NCBI GenBank assembly: GCA_003643975.1 | Contig: QNAR01000094.1 | Coordinates: forward strand, 1-6,811 | DNA length: 6,811 bases | Source: Thermotogae bacterium | GTDB lineage: Bacteria > Thermotogota > Thermotogae > Petrotogales > Kosmotogaceae | Direction of reading: 5' to 3' | In this document: in pieces, positions 4,511-6,811 of the stretch | Layout: each line of letters begins with the position of its first letter | Position numbering within the stretch: the stretch's first letter is position 1 | Notes under the pieces: model-generated | Databases searched by the model: none | What the model was told of the DNA's origin: nothing | What the model saw: the letters and a program-made list of their open reading frames with translations, nothing else | Translations under genes and position numbers: made by a program

Positions 4511-6811
4511 TTTTATTCATGTGCATGGCGCCAAGGTGCACAATTTGAAAAATATCGATGTGACAATCCCCAAACGTTCCTTCACCGTGATAACAGGGCT
4601 TTCAGGCTCTGGAAAATCTTCTCTTGCTTTGGACACAATTTACGCTGAAGGGCAAAGAAGATATCTGGAGTCTCTATCTAATTATGCCAGGCAGTTCCTG
4701 GGCGAATTGAAAAAGCCAGACGTAGAAGGAATTGAGGGGCTTTCTCCATCCATTGCTATTGAGCAAAAAAACCTCAGTCATAATCCACGTTCAACAGTGG
4801 GAACAGTGACAGAAATACACGATTATCTCAGAGTGCTTTATGCCCGGGTTGGAAAACCACATTGCCCTCAATGCGGTAGGCCTGTTGAAAAACAGTCTCT
4901 TGACGAAATCGTTGAAATGATCTACAAGGAGTTTTTTGATGGTGAACGGGTCGCTATTTTAGCGCCGATTGCCCGTGAAAAGAAAGGTGAATTCAGGAGA
5001 GAATTGGAAGCCCTGCGTAAACGGGGTTACATCCGTGTGATTATAGACAATGATCAATACGACCTTGAAGAAGAAATAGTACTCGATAAGAACAAACGCC
5101 ACAGAATTGACCTGGTCGTTGACCGGCTCAAAGTGACCGATGAAAATCGTTCAAGATTAGCCGATAGTGTAGAAATGGCCCTTCATGAGGGAAACGGTTT
5201 TGTAGAGATAAATTCACTCGATAAAAAGCACAGAAGGGGGTTCAGTGAAAACTTCGCCTGTCCTGTTTGTGGAATCAGCCTACCTGATATAAACCCCAAA
5301 ATCTTTTCTTTCAACAATCCTTATGGGGCTTGTCCTTATTGCCACGGACTGGGTTACACCATGGAACTATCTGAAGAGCTAGTGATTGACGAAAATTTAA
5401 GCGTACTGGATGGGGCAATAAGGGCTATCAGCAATTCCAGAGATAGCTTTAGCATGAAGCGCATACTAAATGTCATCGAAAGTCTTGGTGAAGATCCCAA
5501 AAAGCCTTTCAAAGACCTTAGCGAAGATGTAAAAGAAGCCATTCTCTATGGTACAGATTACGATATTCGTTTCGATTACAGAACAGAGAATCTAACATAT
5601 CAGGTGCGAAAACCATTTGAAGGTATAATGAATAACCTTATGAGAAGATACAGGGAAACAGAATCACAAGAAATTCGCGAATGGATGGAAAACAAATTCA
5701 TGGAAAGCAGGGTCTGTACAAGCTGTGGTGGTAAAAAACTCAGGAGCGAAGCATTAGGTGTGAAGCTTGGGCGTTACAATATAGCTGAGCTTTCGGAGCT
5801 TACCATAGCTTCTATTTACAAATACCTCTGTGAGTTGAAACTCAGTGAACATGAGTTAAAAATTGTAGGGGAGCTTTTGTCTGAGATAAAAAAGCGACTT
5901 CAATTTCTTATAGATGTAGGGCTCGATTATCTGACCCTATCACGTACAGCTATGACCCTTTCTGGAGGCGAAGCTCAGAGAATAAGGCTGGCAACACAAA
6001 TAGGTTCAGGTCTTACCGGTGTCACTTATGTGCTGGATGAGCCCACCATTGGATTACATCCCCGCGACAACACTCGATTGATAGAAACCCTGAAAAAACT
6101 GAGAGATCTTGACAACACAGTGATCGTTGTTGAGCACGATGAAGAAGTAATAAGAAGTTCTGACTACATTGTAGATATTGGGCCGGGTGCGGGAGTTAAC
6201 GGAGGCAAGGTCGTATTTCAGGGACCCACTGAAAAACTGTTGGACAATCCACCTGAAGAATCCCTAACAGGTAAGTATCTCAAAGGCGAGCTTGTGATTC
6301 CACGCTTAAAGAATAGCAACGCAGATAAAGAAAAGAAGCTCATACTTCGCGGAGCGCGGCAGAATAATTTGAAAGCAATTGATGTTGAATTTCCCCTGGG
6401 TAAATTCATATGTGTTACGGGTGTTTCAGGCAGTGGTAAGAGCTCCCTGGTCATGGACACTCTATATCCAGCTCTTAGCAACCTGTTAAACAAAACCAAA
6501 CGTCAAGAAGGGCTTTATGATGGTATTGAAGGTATAGAAAACCTGGACAACATTATTGTTATTGACCAGGGGCCTATCGGAAGAACTCCGCGATCTAATC
6601 CCGCCACATACACTGGTCTTTTCAATTTCATTAGAGATATCTATGCCAGGACGCCTGAAGCTCGAGCCAGGGGGTATACCAAAGGCAGGTTTTCTTTCAA
6701 CGTAAAGGGTGGGCGCAGTGAAGCCTGTCAGGGACACGGCTTAATAAAAATTGAGATGCAGTTTCTACCAAACGTATACGTAGAGTGTGATATCTGCAAG
6801 GGCAAACGTTA
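4503..6811 (+). CDS. uvrA: Excinuclease ABC subunit A (3' end missing)
   Basis: UvrA is the dimeric ATPase that finds bulky DNA lesions and loads UvrB in nucleotide excision repair. The frame is open for 769 codons and runs off the right edge; about 170 residues of a usual 940 are missing, including the second ABC signature and Walker B. Visible parts: Walker A 1 GLSGSGKS (32-39); HNPRSTVGTVTEI and a CPQC pair (121, 124); the first zinc finger with Cys253, 256, 277 and 280 intact; a C-x2-C pair (405, 408); ABC signature 1 LSGGE (486-490); Walker B 1 YVLDEPT (509-515); Walker A 2 GVSGSGKS (640-647); and D-Q-G-P-I-G-R-T-P-R-S-N-P. Odd: the C-terminal zinc finger, normally C-x2-C-x19-C-x2-C, has Ser739 in place of the first Cys; Cys742, Cys762 and Cys765 remain, and His745 sits three residues after Cys742. 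Residue numbering runs close to the E. coli protein, so there are no large insertions. The start overlaps glmM by 8 bases. Confidence 0.97.
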   Translation, partial: MSNFIHVHGAKVHNLKNIDVTIPKRSFTVITGLSGSGKSSLALDTIYAEGQRRYLESLSNYARQFLGELKKPDVEGIEGLSPSIAIEQKNLSHNPRSTVGTVTEIHDYLRVLYARVGKPHCPQCGRPVEKQSLDEIVEMIYKEFFDGERVAILAPIAREKKGEFRRELEALRKRGYIRVIIDNDQYDLEEEIVLDKNKRHRIDLVVDRLKVTDENRSRLADSVEMALHEGNGFVEINSLDKKHRRGFSENFACPVCGISLPDINPKIFSFNNPYGACPYCHGLGYTMELSEELVIDENLSVLDGAIRAISNSRDSFSMKRILNVIESLGEDPKKPFKDLSEDVKEAILYGTDYDIRFDYRTENLTYQVRKPFEGIMNNLMRRYRETESQEIREWMENKFMESRVCTSCGGKKLRSEALGVKLGRYNIAELSELTIASIYKYLCELKLSEHELKIVGELLSEIKKRLQFLIDVGLDYLTLSRTAMTLSGGEAQRIRLATQIGSGLTGVTYVLDEPTIGLHPRDNTRLIETLKKLRDLDNTVIVVEHDEEVIRSSDYIVDIGPGAGVNGGKVVFQGPTEKLLDNPPEESLTGKYLKGELVIPRLKNSNADKEKKLILRGARQNNLKAIDVEFPLGKFICVTGVSGSGKSSLVMDTLYPALSNLLNKTKRQEGLYDGIEGIENLDNIIVIDQGPIGRTPRSNPATYTGLFNFIRDIYARTPEARARGYTKGRFSFNVKGGRSEACQGHGLIKIEMQFLPNVYVECDICKGKR

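Noticed and set aside
5354..6737. Minus-strand ORFs opposite uvrA
   Set aside because: Antisense shadows of a continuous, well-conserved UvrA frame.
1..6811. CRISPR arrays, insertion sequences, phage or new defence system
   Set aside because: No regularly spaced repeats, terminal inverted repeats, transposase, integrase or nuclease-type accessory genes are visible; nearly all of the window is housekeeping genes plus one regulator.

Overview
The window reads as ordinary bacterial chromosome with compact, operon-style packing and moderate GC. It contains two divergent transcription units that meet at about 3115-3196. The proteins have the character of a thermophilic, deeply branching bacterium. 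The combination of a KsgA, a GlmM of about 437 residues, UvrA and a PAS-type sigma-54 activator made me think of Thermotogota, perhaps the Kosmotoga/Mesotoga group. That placement is inference from general appearance; no database search was possible.

Minus strand, reading from about 3157 down to 1: a textbook TTGACA-17-TATAAT promoter drives a tRNA-Ser(GGA) gene with encoded CCA. The tRNA is followed at once by a GNRA-capped hairpin with a run of six T, which looks like an intrinsic terminator. Only a few bases later comes the strong ribosome binding site of rsmA/ksgA (16S rRNA adenine dimethyltransferase). The ksgA stop codon is separated by one base from the start of a 562-residue PAS-PAS-AAA+-Fis sigma-54-type activator. 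Then come a probable 64-residue Cys/His-rich small protein and, running off the left edge, the first 31 codons of what is probably an S9-family (prolyl oligopeptidase type) peptidase. No convincing terminator separates the last three genes, so they may share a transcript.

Plus strand, reading from about 3197 to the right edge: glmM (phosphoglucosamine mutase, cell-wall precursor synthesis) overlaps by 8 bases the start of uvrA (nucleotide excision repair damage sensor). uvrA is open to the end of the window and lacks roughly its last 170 residues.

I found no CRISPR array, mobile element, phage gene or new multi-gene defence system. The points most worth a second look are: a UvrA whose C-terminal zinc finger has lost its first cysteine (Ser739) but has a histidine (His745) placed so that it could replace it; a terminator between tRNA-Ser and ksgA that leaves no room for a separate ksgA promoter; a palindromic -10 element shared by the divergent units; unusual residues in the arginine-finger region of the sigma-54 activator; and the small Cys/His protein.
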